Origin: Micromonospora sp. ALFpr18c
GTDB taxonomy: Bacteria; Actinomycetota; Actinomycetes; Mycobacteriales; Micromonosporaceae
Assembly (NCBI RefSeq): GCF_008868155.1
Contig: NZ_WBKR01000004.1
Coordinates: 1 to 64,000, forward strand
Direction: 5' to 3'
DNA: 64,000 nt
Notes under the pieces: model-generated
The model's database searches: none
What the model was told of the DNA's origin: nothing
The model's input: the letters and a program-made list of their open reading frames with translations, nothing else
Part shown: piece after piece, positions 50,126-58,646 of the stretch
Position numbering within the stretch: position 1 is the first letter of the stretch
How the letters are laid out: every line of letters begins with the position of its first letter
Position numbers and translations under genes: made by a program

Positions 50126-51084
50126 CGGGCCGTCAGCCGCACCTCACCGCGCTGGGCTTCGGCGCTTCGCAGGGCGGCAACCTCTACCGGGTGACGTCGG
50201 ACGAGGACTTCGCCGCCGCGGTGGACGCCGCGTGGGACGGCGGGATCCGGTACTTCGACACGGCGCCGCACTACGGGCTCGGCCTGTCGGAGCGGCGCCT
50301 GGGTGCCGCGCTGCGCTCCCGCCCGCGCGACGAGTACGTGGTGTCGACGAAGGTCGGCCGGTTGCTGGTGCCGTCGCCGGAGACCGCGCATCTGCGGGAT
50401 CCGGACGGGTTCGATGTGCCGGCCGAGCACCGGCGGGTCTGGGACTTCAGCCGGGACGGCGTACGACGCTCGCTGGAGGCCAGCCTTCGGCGTACCGGCC
50501 TGGACCGCATCGACGTGGTGTACCTGCATGACCCGGACGAGCATTGGGAGCAGGCCGCGTACGAGGCGGTGCCGGCGTTGGTGGAGCTGCGCGAGCAGGG
50601 TGTGATCGGGGCGATCGGGGCCGGGATGAACCAGTCCGCGATGCTGGCCCGGTTCGTGGCGGAGACCGATGTGGACGTGGTGATGTGCGCCGGCCGGTTC
50701 ACCCTGCTGGAGCAGGGTGCGTTGACCGACCTGCTGCCCGCCGCGCAGGCCCGCCGCGTCGGTGTGGTGATCGCGGGGGTCTACAACTCCGGGCTGCTGG
50801 CCCGGGACATGCCGCCGTCCGACGCCGTCTACGACTATCAGCAGGCCCCGGCGGAGGTGATCGAGCACGCGCGGCGGGCGGCGCAGGTGTGCCGGGCGTA
50901 CGGCGTCACCCTGCCCGAGGCGGCGTTGGCGTTCGTCCGCCGGCACCCGGCCGTGGTCTCCACGGTGGTCGGCATGCGCGACGCGGCCCAGGTGACCGAA
51001 ACCCTGCGCCGCACCGACGCCGACGTCCCGGATCAGCTCTGGACGGCGCTGTACGAGGTGGGGCTGCTCGACGTGCAGTCGTGA
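50122..51084 (+). CDS. Aldo/keto reductase, probable L-fucose (aldose) dehydrogenase
   Basis: A 320-residue AKR that would oxidise L-fucose or a similar aldose to its lactone with NAD(P). The catalytic tetrad is visible: Asp and Tyr in YFDTAPHYGLGLSE, Lys in VVSTKVGRLL and His in VVYLHDPDEHW. The late segments GVVIAGVYNSGLL and VVSTVVGMRDAAQV are typical of the fucose/arabinose dehydrogenase group. The GTG at 50122 overlaps the preceding stub by GTGA. Neighbouring importer and fuconate dehydratase support the substrate call. Confidence 0.87.
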   Translation: MTGRQPHLTALGFGASQGGNLYRVTSDEDFAAAVDAAWDGGIRYFDTAPHYGLGLSERRLGAALRSRPRDEYVVSTKVGRLLVPSPETAHLRDPDGFDVPAEHRRVWDFSRDGVRRSLEASLRRTGLDRIDVVYLHDPDEHWEQAAYEAVPALVELREQGVIGAIGAGMNQSAMLARFVAETDVDVVMCAGRFTLLEQGALTDLLPAAQARRVGVVIAGVYNSGLLARDMPPSDAVYDYQQAPAEVIEHARRAAQVCRAYGVTLPEAALAFVRRHPAVVSTVVGMRDAAQVTETLRRTDADVPDQLWTALYEVGLLDVQS

Positions 51085-51094
51085 GGGTGGACCT

Positions 51095-51817
51095 TCACGT
51101 CCGGGGGGTCTCGGCGGTCGCGTCACCCTCGTCGGGCAACCAGTGCAACGACTCCTCCACCCCGATCAGGTGGTTGGCCATCCGGATGCGGGCCCGTTCG
51201 GGGTCGCGTGCCACGAGGGCCTTCAGGATCGCCACGTGCTCGTCGTGGGTACGCCGGTCCGCGCCCTCCTCGTGCAGGCTCCGCCACAAGCGCCCCCGCA
51301 GGGTGCGCCCGGCGAACGCCTCGATCAGGCCGACGAGCACCGGATTCTCGGCGTGCACGGCGATGATCCGGTGGAAGGCGATGTCGATCTCCATGATTCG
51401 TTCGTGGTCCTGTGGAGACTGACCGGCGATCCGGGCCGCCTCGTCGAGCAGTTCCCCTGCCTGGGTGAGGGCCTCGTCGGTGATCCTGGTCGCCGCCAGC
51501 CGGGCGGCCTCGCACTCCAACAGCCGTCGGACGGTGTGGATGTGCCGCGGGTCGCCCTGGCCCTGGAAGTCCACGACGAAGCCCATCGGGGCCAGCAGTT
51601 GCGGCGCGTCGAGGTTCGTGACGTAGGTGCCGTCGCCCTGGCGGATGTTGACGATGCCGAGGATGGACAGGGCCGACATGCCCTCGCGCAGCGATCCCCG
51701 TGAGACGCCGAGCGACTCGGCGAGGTCTTTCTCGATGGGCAGCCGGTCGCCGGGCTTGAACTGCCCTTCGAGGATCATCCGTTTGATGCCGTTGACCACT
51801 TCGTCGGTGCGGGACAT
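51095..51817 (-). CDS. FadR/GntR-family transcriptional regulator
   Basis: A 240-residue regulator with an N-terminal GntR winged helix (VVNGIKRMILEGQFKPGDRLPIEKDLAESLGVSRGSLREGMSAL-type sequence) and a C-terminal FCD helical domain (ECEAARLAA, DIAFHRIIAVHAENPVLVGL, HDEHVAILKALVARDPERAR) with its metal/ligand histidines. AGGAGGT precedes ATG51817, 8 bp after the fuconate dehydratase stop, so the two share an operon. It probably senses a sugar acid such as fuconate and controls this locus. Confidence 0.92.
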   Translation of the reverse strand: MSRTDEVVNGIKRMILEGQFKPGDRLPIEKDLAESLGVSRGSLREGMSALSILGIVNIRQGDGTYVTNLDAPQLLAPMGFVVDFQGQGDPRHIHTVRRLLECEAARLAATRITDEALTQAGELLDEAARIAGQSPQDHERIMEIDIAFHRIIAVHAENPVLVGLIEAFAGRTLRGRLWRSLHEEGADRRTHDEHVAILKALVARDPERARIRMANHLIGVEESLHWLPDEGDATAETPRT

Positions 51818-51825
51818 GACACCTC

Positions 51826-53220
51826 CTAGCGGCCGGCGGGGGTGGCCGTTCCACCCGCGATCACGTACGGCTCCGGAGATGACACGGTAGTCGGGTCCGC
51901 CGCGGCCCAGTAGTGGCCGTCGGGGAACCGGTAGAGCGCGACCGACTCGGTCCGCATCCGGGTGGAGTAGCCGGGCCGCTCGGGCAGGACGTAACCGCTG
52001 CCCGACCCGGTGTCCCGGATGACGCACGGGTCGGTGAAGTGCTCGTGCAGGTGGTCGACGAACTCGGTGACACGGCCGGTGAGATCGCCGGAGATCGCCA
52101 CGTAGTCGAGCACCGACACGTGCTGGACCATCTCACACAGACCGACGCCGCCGGCATGTGGGCACACGGGGACGTCGAACTTCGCGGCGAGGAGCAGCAC
52201 CGCGACGATCTCGTTGATGCTGGCCAGCCGGCCGGTGTCCAACTGGCAGAAGTCGATGGCCTCGGCCTGGAACAGCTGCTTGAACATCACCCGGTTGTGG
52301 CAGTGCTCGCCGGTGGCGACCCCGATGGGCGCGACGGCGCGGCGAACGGCCGCGTGGCCGAGGATGTCGTCGGGGCTGGTGGGCTCCTCGATCCAGAGCG
52401 GGTTGAACTGGGCGAGAGCCTTGACCCACTCGATGGCCTGACCGACGTCCCACACCTGGTTGGCGTCGATCATCAGGCTGCGGTGCGGGCCGAGGATCTG
52501 CCGGGCGATCGCGCAGCGGCGGATGTCGTCGTCGAGGTTGGCGCCGACCTTGAGCTTCACGTACCCGTAGCCGGAGTCGACCGCCTCCTGGCACAGCCGG
52601 CGCAGTTTGTCGTCGCCGTAGCCGAGCCAGCCGGCCGAGGTGGTGTACGCGGGATAGCCGGTCCGGTCGAGCTCGGCGAGGCGATCGGCCTTCGTGCCCT
52701 CCTTGGCGCGCAGGATGGCCAGCGCCTCGTCCCGGGTCAGCGCGTCGGACAGGTAACGCAGGTCCGCGATGTCGACGAGTTGCTCGGGGGACATGTCGAC
52801 GAGCAGCCGCCACAGCGGCTTGTCGGCGGCACGGGCCACCAGATCCCACGAGGCGTTGAGCACGGCGGCGAGGGACAGGTGGACGACGCCCTTCTCCGGC
52901 CCGAGCCACCGCAGCTGCGAGTCGGAGGTGAGCAGGCGGTAGACCGCCCCCATGTCCGCCGCCATCGTCGCCACGTCCAGGCCGACCAGGCGGTGGGCCT
53001 GGTGAACGGCCGCCGCGACGACGATGTCGTTGCCTCGGCCGATGGTGAAGGTCAGCCCGTGACCCGCGAGCGGCGCACCCGCGCTGTCCACGCCGTCGGT
53101 GTGCAGGACGACATAGGCCGCCGAGTAGTCACCGTCCTTGTTCATGGCGTCGGACCCGTCGGCGGTCAGGGAGGTGGGGAAGCGGACGTCCTCGACGGTG
53201 ACGGCAGTGATCTGCGGCAT
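51826..53220 (-). CDS. L-fuconate dehydratase (enolase superfamily)
   Basis: A 464-residue enolase-superfamily enzyme that dehydrates L-fuconate to 2-keto-3-deoxy-L-fuconate. Family features: the N-terminal [21 protein letters not shown] typical of fuconate dehydratases, the KxK base in [10 protein letters not shown], metal ligands Asp in MIDANQVWD, Glu in IEEPTSPDD and Glu in ATGEHCHNR, and His in CPHAGGVGL. The ATG at 53220 gives MPQITAVTV; the frame's earlier start at 53259 is less likely. It is followed by its regulator and faces the aldose dehydrogenase and importer, defining an oxidative fucose pathway. Confidence 0.93.
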   Translation of the reverse strand: MPQITAVTVEDVRFPTSLTADGSDAMNKDGDYSAAYVVLHTDGVDSAGAPLAGHGLTFTIGRGNDIVVAAAVHQAHRLVGLDVATMAADMGAVYRLLTSDSQLRWLGPEKGVVHLSLAAVLNASWDLVARAADKPLWRLLVDMSPEQLVDIADLRYLSDALTRDEALAILRAKEGTKADRLAELDRTGYPAYTTSAGWLGYGDDKLRRLCQEAVDSGYGYVKLKVGANLDDDIRRCAIARQILGPHRSLMIDANQVWDVGQAIEWVKALAQFNPLWIEEPTSPDDILGHAAVRRAVAPIGVATGEHCHNRVMFKQLFQAEAIDFCQLDTGRLASINEIVAVLLLAAKFDVPVCPHAGGVGLCEMVQHVSVLDYVAISGDLTGRVTEFVDHLHEHFTDPCVIRDTGSGSGYVLPERPGYSTRMRTESVALYRFPDGHYWAAADPTTVSSPEPYVIAGGTATPAGR

Positions 53221-53392
53221 GCGCTCCTCGCCCGGCTCGGGGAAAGATCGGATGATCACTGGGAGTATACGGAGGCTTGATCCGGTGCGTCAACGACGTC
53301 GATGGACTCGGACGTGCGTTTTGATGAGGGATCGCGAGCTGTGGTCGCCTCGCCGATTGGCCCGATACATCAAATCTTTGAACCGCTGATCG

Positions 53393-54493
53393 TCACCCCT
53401 GGAGCAGGGCGAGTTCCGGCACGCCGTAGTGCCGGTCGAGGACCTGCATGGCGGCGCCCGCCGCGATCACGTCGGCGCCCAGGCTGGAGAGGGTGACGTC
53501 GGTGGTGAGCCAGTCGGCGCGCGGCACGTCGGTGTGCACGGCCTCCTCGACCGCCGCGAGGTAGGGCTGCGCGTACCGCAGCAGGTCGGCGCCCGCCAGC
53601 ACCACGTGGGCGAGGTCGAGGGTCTGCAGCAGGTTGACGACGCCGACCGCCAGGACCCGCGCGGCCCGGGCGATGTCGCCGGCCTCGGCGGCCCGGTTGT
53701 GCACGATCTCCAGGCATCCGTGGCGTCCGCACACGCAGAGCGGGCCGTCGAGTTCGACGACGGTGTGGCCGAACTCGCCGGCGTTGGTGTGTGCGCCCCG
53801 GTGGGCCGTGCCGCCCAGCCAGAAGCCGCCGCCGATGCCGGACTCGACCATGATGAGGACCGCGTCGCCGAAGGTTCCGCCGTGCCGCCAGGCCTCGGCC
53901 GTGACCCCCGCGGTGACGTCCTTGTCGAGGTGGACCGGCAGGCCGAGGTGCGCCTCGGCGAGCTCGCGCAGCGGTACGTCGTGCCAGTGCCGCAGACCGT
54001 GGGCGTCGCGGACCAGGCCGTGCTCGTGGTCCAGCGGGCCGATCATCCCGATGCCGACGCCGGTGAGCCGGCCCCGCAGATCCCGGCCCGCGGTGATCGC
54101 GCCGATGCCGGTGCGCAGGGCGTGCAGCAGCTGCTGCGGGGTGAAGTCGTCGGGCAGCGGGCTGACCGCCGAGTGGTGCACCGCGCCGGCCAGGTCGACG
54201 AGCACCAGGCGCAGCGTGCGCCGGGCGACGTGGGCGCCGATGGCGTACCGGCTGTCGGGGACCAGCTCGTAGACGACCGCGGGTTTGCCGATGCCCGGGC
54301 GGCGGACGCCGGCGGTACGGATCAGGCCGTCGGCGGTCAGGCGGGCGATCACCTTGGAGACCGCCTGTGGTGTCAGGCCGGTGGCCTGGACGATGGTCGA
54401 CCGCTCGAACGTCGGCACGGTACGCCCCACCGCCATGACCAGCGCCTGGTTGTAGCCGCGCAGGAACGTCACGTCGGCTGTGGTGCGCGTCAT
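53393..54493 (-). CDS. ROK-family transcriptional regulator
   Basis: A 366-residue ROK protein. The N-terminal helix-turn-helix is STIVQATGLTPQAVSKVIARLTADGLIR. The sugar-kinase-like core has GIGMIGPLDHEHG, HLDKDVTAG, and the zinc motif CVCGRHGCLE. It probably responds to a sugar. Divergent from an MFS gene across 41 bp, and upstream of the fuconate dehydratase gene on the same strand; either could be its target. The ATG at 54493 is close to the shared promoter. Confidence 0.92.
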   Translation of the reverse strand: MTRTTADVTFLRGYNQALVMAVGRTVPTFERSTIVQATGLTPQAVSKVIARLTADGLIRTAGVRRPGIGKPAVVYELVPDSRYAIGAHVARRTLRLVLVDLAGAVHHSAVSPLPDDFTPQQLLHALRTGIGAITAGRDLRGRLTGVGIGMIGPLDHEHGLVRDAHGLRHWHDVPLRELAEAHLGLPVHLDKDVTAGVTAEAWRHGGTFGDAVLIMVESGIGGGFWLGGTAHRGAHTNAGEFGHTVVELDGPLCVCGRHGCLEIVHNRAAEAGDIARAARVLAVGVVNLLQTLDLAHVVLAGADLLRYAQPYLAAVEEAVHTDVPRADWLTTDVTLSSLGADVIAAGAAMQVLDRHYGVPELALLQG

Positions 54494-54534
54494 CTCGCCA
54501 CCCTATTACGCAACGCTGTTGCTAAATTCTCCCG
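54494..54534. promoter_or_regulatory. Short divergent promoter with GCAAC-GTTGC palindrome
   Basis: Only 41 bp separate the ROK and MFS starts. Centred in it, GCAAC (54510-54514) and GTTGC (54518-54522) form an inverted repeat around GCT, with AT-rich flanks TATTAC and TAAATT. This is a good candidate for autoregulatory binding by the ROK protein. Both transcripts would be nearly leaderless. Confidence 0.5.
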
Positions 54535-55761
54535 GTGGATGGATTGAGCAGAAATCGACGGCTCTCGGCGGTGGCCGCCCTGGCCCTGGGCGGTGTGGCC
54601 GTCGGTCTGACCGAGTTCGTGGCGATGGGCCTGCTGCCCGACATCGGCCGCGACCTGCTGTCCGAGCAGTACGCGCGGTCGCCGTCCGACGCGGTGGCCC
54701 GCGCGGGCTGGATGATCACCGCGTACGCGCTCGGGGTGGTCGTGGGCGCCCCGCTCATCGCCGCGCTGAGCGCGCGCCTGCCCCGCAAGAAGCTGGTGCT
54801 CGGCCTGCTCGTCCTCTTCACCGTCGGCACCGTCGCGTCGGCGACCGCCCCGACGTTCGACCTGGTGCTGGTGGCACGGTTCGTCGCGGCCCTGCCGCAC
54901 GGCGCGTACTTCGGGGCGGCCGGCCTGCTCGCAGCGACCCTGCTGGGCCCCGGCAACGAGGCCCGCGGCTTCGCCGCCGTGCTCAGCGGACTGACCGTGA
55001 GCAACGTGGTCGGCGTACCCCTGATCACCCGACTCGGGCAGGCGGCCGGCTGGCGCACCGCGTACCTGGTCATCGCCGGGGTCTTCGTGCTCACCCTGTT
55101 GGCCGTGCTGGCGGTCGTCCCGGAGGTCGCCGCGGCGGTGGAGGGCTCGCCCGCCGCCGAGCTGCGGGCCCTGCGGACCAGGCAGGTGTGGCTGGTCGCG
55201 GCCACCGGGGCGATCGGCTTCGCCGGCTTCTTCGCGGTCGACACGTACATCGCTCCGGTCACCACCGACGTCGCCGGCCTCTCCGCCGCGACCGTGCCGT
55301 GGGCGCTCGTCGCGGTGGGTCTCGGCATGACCGTCGGCAACGCCCTGGGCGGCTGGCTCGCGGACCGGGACCTGCGCCGCAGCATGATCGTCGGCTTCGT
55401 CGCGATGATCGTGAGCATCGCCGTGTTCGGCCTCGTCGCGTCGAACCCCGCCGGCCTGTTCGTGGGCGCGTTCCTGGTCGGCGCGACCAGCCTCTACCTG
55501 GGGCCGGTCCTGCAGGCCCGCCTCATCACGGTGGCGCCGGGCGCCCAGCTGATGGGCGCGGCGATGAACCAGTCGGCCATGAACATCGCGAACAGCCTCG
55601 GCGCCGCCCTGGGCAGCGTCGCCATCGCCGCCGGGTTCGGCTACCTCGCGCCGGCCTGGGTGGGCGTGGTCCTGGCGATCCTCGGACTGGGCCTGGCGGC
55701 AGTCAGCTTCGCGGTCGAACGCCGCTCGCGCGTGCCGCAGCCGGTCACCGTCGGGAACTGA
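54535..55761 (+). CDS. MFS transporter (DHA1/AraJ-like)
   Basis: A 408-residue major-facilitator protein with 12 helices. The N-terminal half shows ALGGVAVGLTEFVAMGLLPDIG, an acidic Asp-free loop motif ALSARLPRKKLVLGL resembling the conserved MFS A-loop, and FVAALPHGAYFGAAGLLAA. The C half includes GNALGGWLADRDLRRS and SLGAALGSVAIAAGFGYLAPAW. This is the sugar-efflux/drug-efflux DHA1 group. The start is a GTG at 54535 with very little leader. The ROK regulator beside it suggests a sugar or sugar-like substrate, possibly export. Confidence 0.88.
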   Translation: MDGLSRNRRLSAVAALALGGVAVGLTEFVAMGLLPDIGRDLLSEQYARSPSDAVARAGWMITAYALGVVVGAPLIAALSARLPRKKLVLGLLVLFTVGTVASATAPTFDLVLVARFVAALPHGAYFGAAGLLAATLLGPGNEARGFAAVLSGLTVSNVVGVPLITRLGQAAGWRTAYLVIAGVFVLTLLAVLAVVPEVAAAVEGSPAAELRALRTRQVWLVAATGAIGFAGFFAVDTYIAPVTTDVAGLSAATVPWALVAVGLGMTVGNALGGWLADRDLRRSMIVGFVAMIVSIAVFGLVASNPAGLFVGAFLVGATSLYLGPVLQARLITVAPGAQLMGAAMNQSAMNIANSLGAALGSVAIAAGFGYLAPAWVGVVLAILGLGLAAVSFAVERRSRVPQPVTVGN

Positions 55762-55828
55762 CCCGCCCTCCGGTGACGGGTGTCACCGACACGCCCGGCC
55801 CGACATGTGGGGTGTGACAACCACGGCG

Positions 55829-55844
55829 TCCCTATATATGGTGT
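55829..55844 (+). promoter_or_regulatory. NrdR-like box upstream of nrdAB
   Basis: TCCCTATATATGGTGT matches 13 of 16 positions of the NrdR consensus ACACTATATATAGTGT. It overlaps an obvious AT-rich -10-like segment in GC-rich DNA and lies just before the cobalamin riboswitch. A second, weaker box may end near 55815. It predicts control of this operon by the ribonucleotide-reductase repressor NrdR. Confidence 0.65.
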
Positions 55845-55854
55845 CGAGCGCAGC

Positions 55855-56045
55855 TGGTTCGGCCGCTCACCCGGAGTGGTCGAGGCAACAGGGAACCCGG
55901 TGGAAATCCGGGACTGTCCCGCAGCGGTGAGTGGGAACGACCGCCGTCATCAGCACTGGGCCACCACACGGCCTGGGAAGCGACGGCCAGTAGGAGACCG
56001 GCGAACCCGGTCGTGCCCGCGAGTCCGAAGACCTGCCAGCGCGCC
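55855..56045 (+). ncRNA. Cobalamin riboswitch upstream of nrdAB
   Basis: The leader carries CAACAGGGAACCCGGTGGAA, ATCCGGGACTGTCCCGCAGC and GGTGAGTGGGAACGACC, and ends with the B12 box GAGTCCGAAGACCTGCC (about 56021-56037). This is the full cobalamin aptamer order. A similar arrangement is known for Streptomyces coelicolor nrdABS, where cobalamin shuts off the class Ia reductase because a B12-dependent class II enzyme is available. Confidence 0.93.
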
Positions 56046-56071
56046 GTACGCCCACACCCGGGCGTACGGCG
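56042..56071 (+). terminator. Expression-platform hairpin of the nrdAB riboswitch
   Basis: CGCCGTACGCCC at 56042-56053 pairs perfectly with 56060-56071 directly after the B12 box. It is well placed to act as the cobalamin-dependent terminator or as part of an anti-ribosome-site switch. The start codon of nrdA is 118 bp further on. Confidence 0.65.
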
Positions 56072-56189
56072 GTCCGAGGCCGCGTGGGACGGCCGACGCC
56101 ACCTGACCCACGCCGTCGCGGCGTGGCGTCCGCCGGTGTCTGTCTCCTCGTGTCCGGACCATCAGGTCTCGAACTCCGAGGAGCGAGTG

Positions 56190-58646
56190 GTGACAGTTAC
56201 CGAGGTAGCCCCGGCCGCCAGCGGCGCGGCCCCCCGCCGGACGCAGATGCGCGTCCGCAAGCGCGACGGCGCCACCGAGGCGGTGGACGTCAACAGGATC
56301 GTCCGGGCGGTCGAGCGGTGGACCGACGACCTCACCGACGTCGACCCGCTGCGGGTCGCCACCCGCACGATCAGCGGCCTCTACGACGGCGCGACCACCG
56401 CCGAGCTGGACCGGCTGTCCATCCAGACCGCCGCCGAGATGATCGGCGAAGAGCCGCAGTACTCCCGCCTGGCCGCCCGCCTGCTGGCCGTCTACGTCGA
56501 CAAGGAGGTCCGCCGCCAGGGCGTCACCTCGTTCAGCGCGGCGATCCGGACCGGTCACGCGGAGGGCCTGATCGGCGACGAGACCGCCGCGTTCGTCGCC
56601 GCGCACGCCACCATGCTCGACGACGCCGTCGACCCGGACGGCGACCGGCGCTTCGAGTACTTCGGGTTGCGCACGGTCTACGACCGGTACCTGCTGCGCC
56701 ACCCGAGCACCCGGCTGGTGCTGGAGACTCCGCAGTACTGGCTGCTGCGGGTGGCCTGTGGCCTGTCCACCACCCCCGACGAGGCGGTCGGCTTCTACCG
56801 GCTGATGTCCAGCCTGGCCTACCTGCCCAGCTCACCGACGCTGTTCAACTCCGGTACCCGGCACACCCAGATGTCCTCCTGCTACCTGGTCGACTCCCCG
56901 CGCGACGAGTTGGACTCCATCTACCAGCGGTACGCGCAGGTCGCGAACCTGTCCAAGTTCGCCGGCGGCATCGGCATCGCGTACTCCCGGGTCCGGTCCC
57001 GGGGCGCGCTGATCCGCGGCACGAACGGGCAGTCCAACGGGATCGTGCCGTGGCTGCGCACGCTGGACGCCAGCGTGGCCGCGGTCAACCAGGGCGGCCG
57101 GCGCAAGGGCGCGGCCTGCGTCTACCTGGAGCCGTGGCACCCGGACATCGAGGAGTTCCTGCAACTGCGGGACAACACCGGCGAGGACGCCCGCCGCACC
57201 CACAACCTGAACCTGGCCAACTGGATCCCGGACGAGTTCATGCGCCGGGTCGAGGCCGACGAGGTGTGGTCGCTGTTCGACCCGCACGAGGTGCCCGAGC
57301 TGCCCGACCTGTGGGGGGAGCGGTTCGACGCCGCGTACCGGGCCGCCGAGGCACAGGGCCGCTACGTGCGGCAGGTGCCGGCGCGGGAGCTGTACGGCAA
57401 GATGATGCGCACCCTCGCCCAGACCGGCAACGGGTGGATGACCTTCAAGGACGCCGCCAACCGGCTGTGCAACCAGACCGCCGAAGACGGCGACGTGGTG
57501 CACCTGTCCAACCTGTGCACCGAGATCATCGAGGTGTCCAGCGACGCCGAGACCGCCGTGTGCAACCTCGGCTCGGTGAACCTCGCCGCCCACCTCGCCG
57601 ACGGCGACCTCGACTGGGAGCGGCTGCGCGCCACGGTCCGCACCGCCGTGACGTTCCTCGACCGGGTCATCGACATCAACTACTACCCGACCCCACAGGC
57701 GGCGGCGAGCAACCCGCGCTGGCGCCCCGTCGGGCTCGGGCTGATGGGCCTTCAGGACGTGTTCTTCGCGTTGCGGCTCCCGTTCGACTCGCCGGCCGCG
57801 CGGGAGCTGTCCACCCGGGTCAGCGAGGAGTTGTACCTGACCGCGCTGGAGACCTCCGCCGATGTGGCGCGCCGCTTCGGCGCGCACCCGGCGTACCCGC
57901 AGACCCGCGCCGCGCGGGGCCAGCTCCAGCCGGACCTGTGGGGCGTCGAGGGTACGCAGACCGCGCGGTGGGACGCGCTGCGCGAGCGGGTCGAGGCGTA
58001 CGGGCTGCGCAACTCGCTGCTGGTGGCTGTCGCCCCGACCGCCACCATCGCCTCGATCGCCGGCTGCTACGAGTGCGTCGAGCCGCAGGTGTCCAACCTG
58101 TTCAAGCGCGAAACCCTGTCCGGGGAGTTCCTCCAGGTCAACACGGCCCTGGTCGGTGAGCTGAAGGCCCGTGGCCTGTGGACCGAGGAGATCCGCTCGG
58201 CGATCAAGCGTGCCGAGGGCTCGGTGCAGGACATCCCGGAGCTGCCCGCCGGCGTCCGGGAGCTGTTCCGCACCGCGTGGGAGCTGCCGCAGCGGGCGCT
58301 GATCGACCTGGCCGCCGCCCGCGCGCCGTTCATCGACCAGTCCCAGTCGCTGAACCTGTTCCTGGCCTCGCCCACCATCGGCAAGCTCTCCTCGATGTAC
58401 CTGTACGCCTGGAAGGCCGGCCTGAAGACCACCTACTACCTGCGCTCGCGCCCCGCCACGCGGATCCAGCAGGCCACCGTCGCCGTCGGCGCGCCCGGTG
58501 CTCTCGGCGCGGTCGGCGCTGCCACCGCTGTCGGCGCCCTCGGCGCGGTCGGCGCTGTCGGCGCTGCCACCGCTGTCGGCGCTGTCGACGCGGATGCGCT
58601 GGCCTGCTCGCTGGAGAACCCCGAGTCGTGCGAGGCCTGCCAGTGA
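56190..58646 (+). CDS. nrdA: Class Ia ribonucleotide reductase, alpha subunit
   Basis: An 818-residue alpha subunit reducing ribonucleoside diphosphates. An ATP-cone leads (MRVRKRDGATEAVDVNRIV). Active-site cysteines are seen in SSCYLVDSPRDEL, in HLSNLCTEI (thiyl radical) and in VCNLGSVNLA. The radical-path Tyr pair is in KTTYYLRS. The C-terminal redox pair is SCEACQ. Between the barrel and that tail is a 40-residue Ala/Gly/Val low-complexity tether made by tandem DNA duplication. GTG56190 follows GAGGAG. The gene sits behind a cobalamin riboswitch and an NrdR-like box and overlaps nrdB by 4 bp. Confidence 0.95.
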   Translation: MTVTEVAPAASGAAPRRTQMRVRKRDGATEAVDVNRIVRAVERWTDDLTDVDPLRVATRTISGLYDGATTAELDRLSIQTAAEMIGEEPQYSRLAARLLAVYVDKEVRRQGVTSFSAAIRTGHAEGLIGDETAAFVAAHATMLDDAVDPDGDRRFEYFGLRTVYDRYLLRHPSTRLVLETPQYWLLRVACGLSTTPDEAVGFYRLMSSLAYLPSSPTLFNSGTRHTQMSSCYLVDSPRDELDSIYQRYAQVANLSKFAGGIGIAYSRVRSRGALIRGTNGQSNGIVPWLRTLDASVAAVNQGGRRKGAACVYLEPWHPDIEEFLQLRDNTGEDARRTHNLNLANWIPDEFMRRVEADEVWSLFDPHEVPELPDLWGERFDAAYRAAEAQGRYVRQVPARELYGKMMRTLAQTGNGWMTFKDAANRLCNQTAEDGDVVHLSNLCTEIIEVSSDAETAVCNLGSVNLAAHLADGDLDWERLRATVRTAVTFLDRVIDINYYPTPQAAASNPRWRPVGLGLMGLQDVFFALRLPFDSPAARELSTRVSEELYLTALETSADVARRFGAHPAYPQTRAARGQLQPDLWGVEGTQTARWDALRERVEAYGLRNSLLVAVAPTATIASIAGCYECVEPQVSNLFKRETLSGEFLQVNTALVGELKARGLWTEEIRSAIKRAEGSVQDIPELPAGVRELFRTAWELPQRALIDLAAARAPFIDQSQSLNLFLASPTIGKLSSMYLYAWKAGLKTTYYLRSRPATRIQQATVAVGAPGALGAVGAATAVGALGAVGAVGAATAVGAVDADALACSLENPESCEACQ
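58503..58590 (+). repeat. Tandem repeat inside the nrdA C-terminal tether
   Basis: A unit containing CTCGGCGCGGTCGGCGCT and GCCACCGCTGTCGGCGC occurs at 58503-58537 and again from 58539 with a short extra GTCGGCGCT. It encodes repeated ALGAVGAATAVG segments. The length is a multiple of three, so the reading frame to the redox CxxC is kept. Confidence 0.85.

Noticed and set aside
55800-55815. Second NrdR box
   Set aside because: Only about 8 of 16 positions match and its spacing to the better box is a little short, so it is mentioned but not called.
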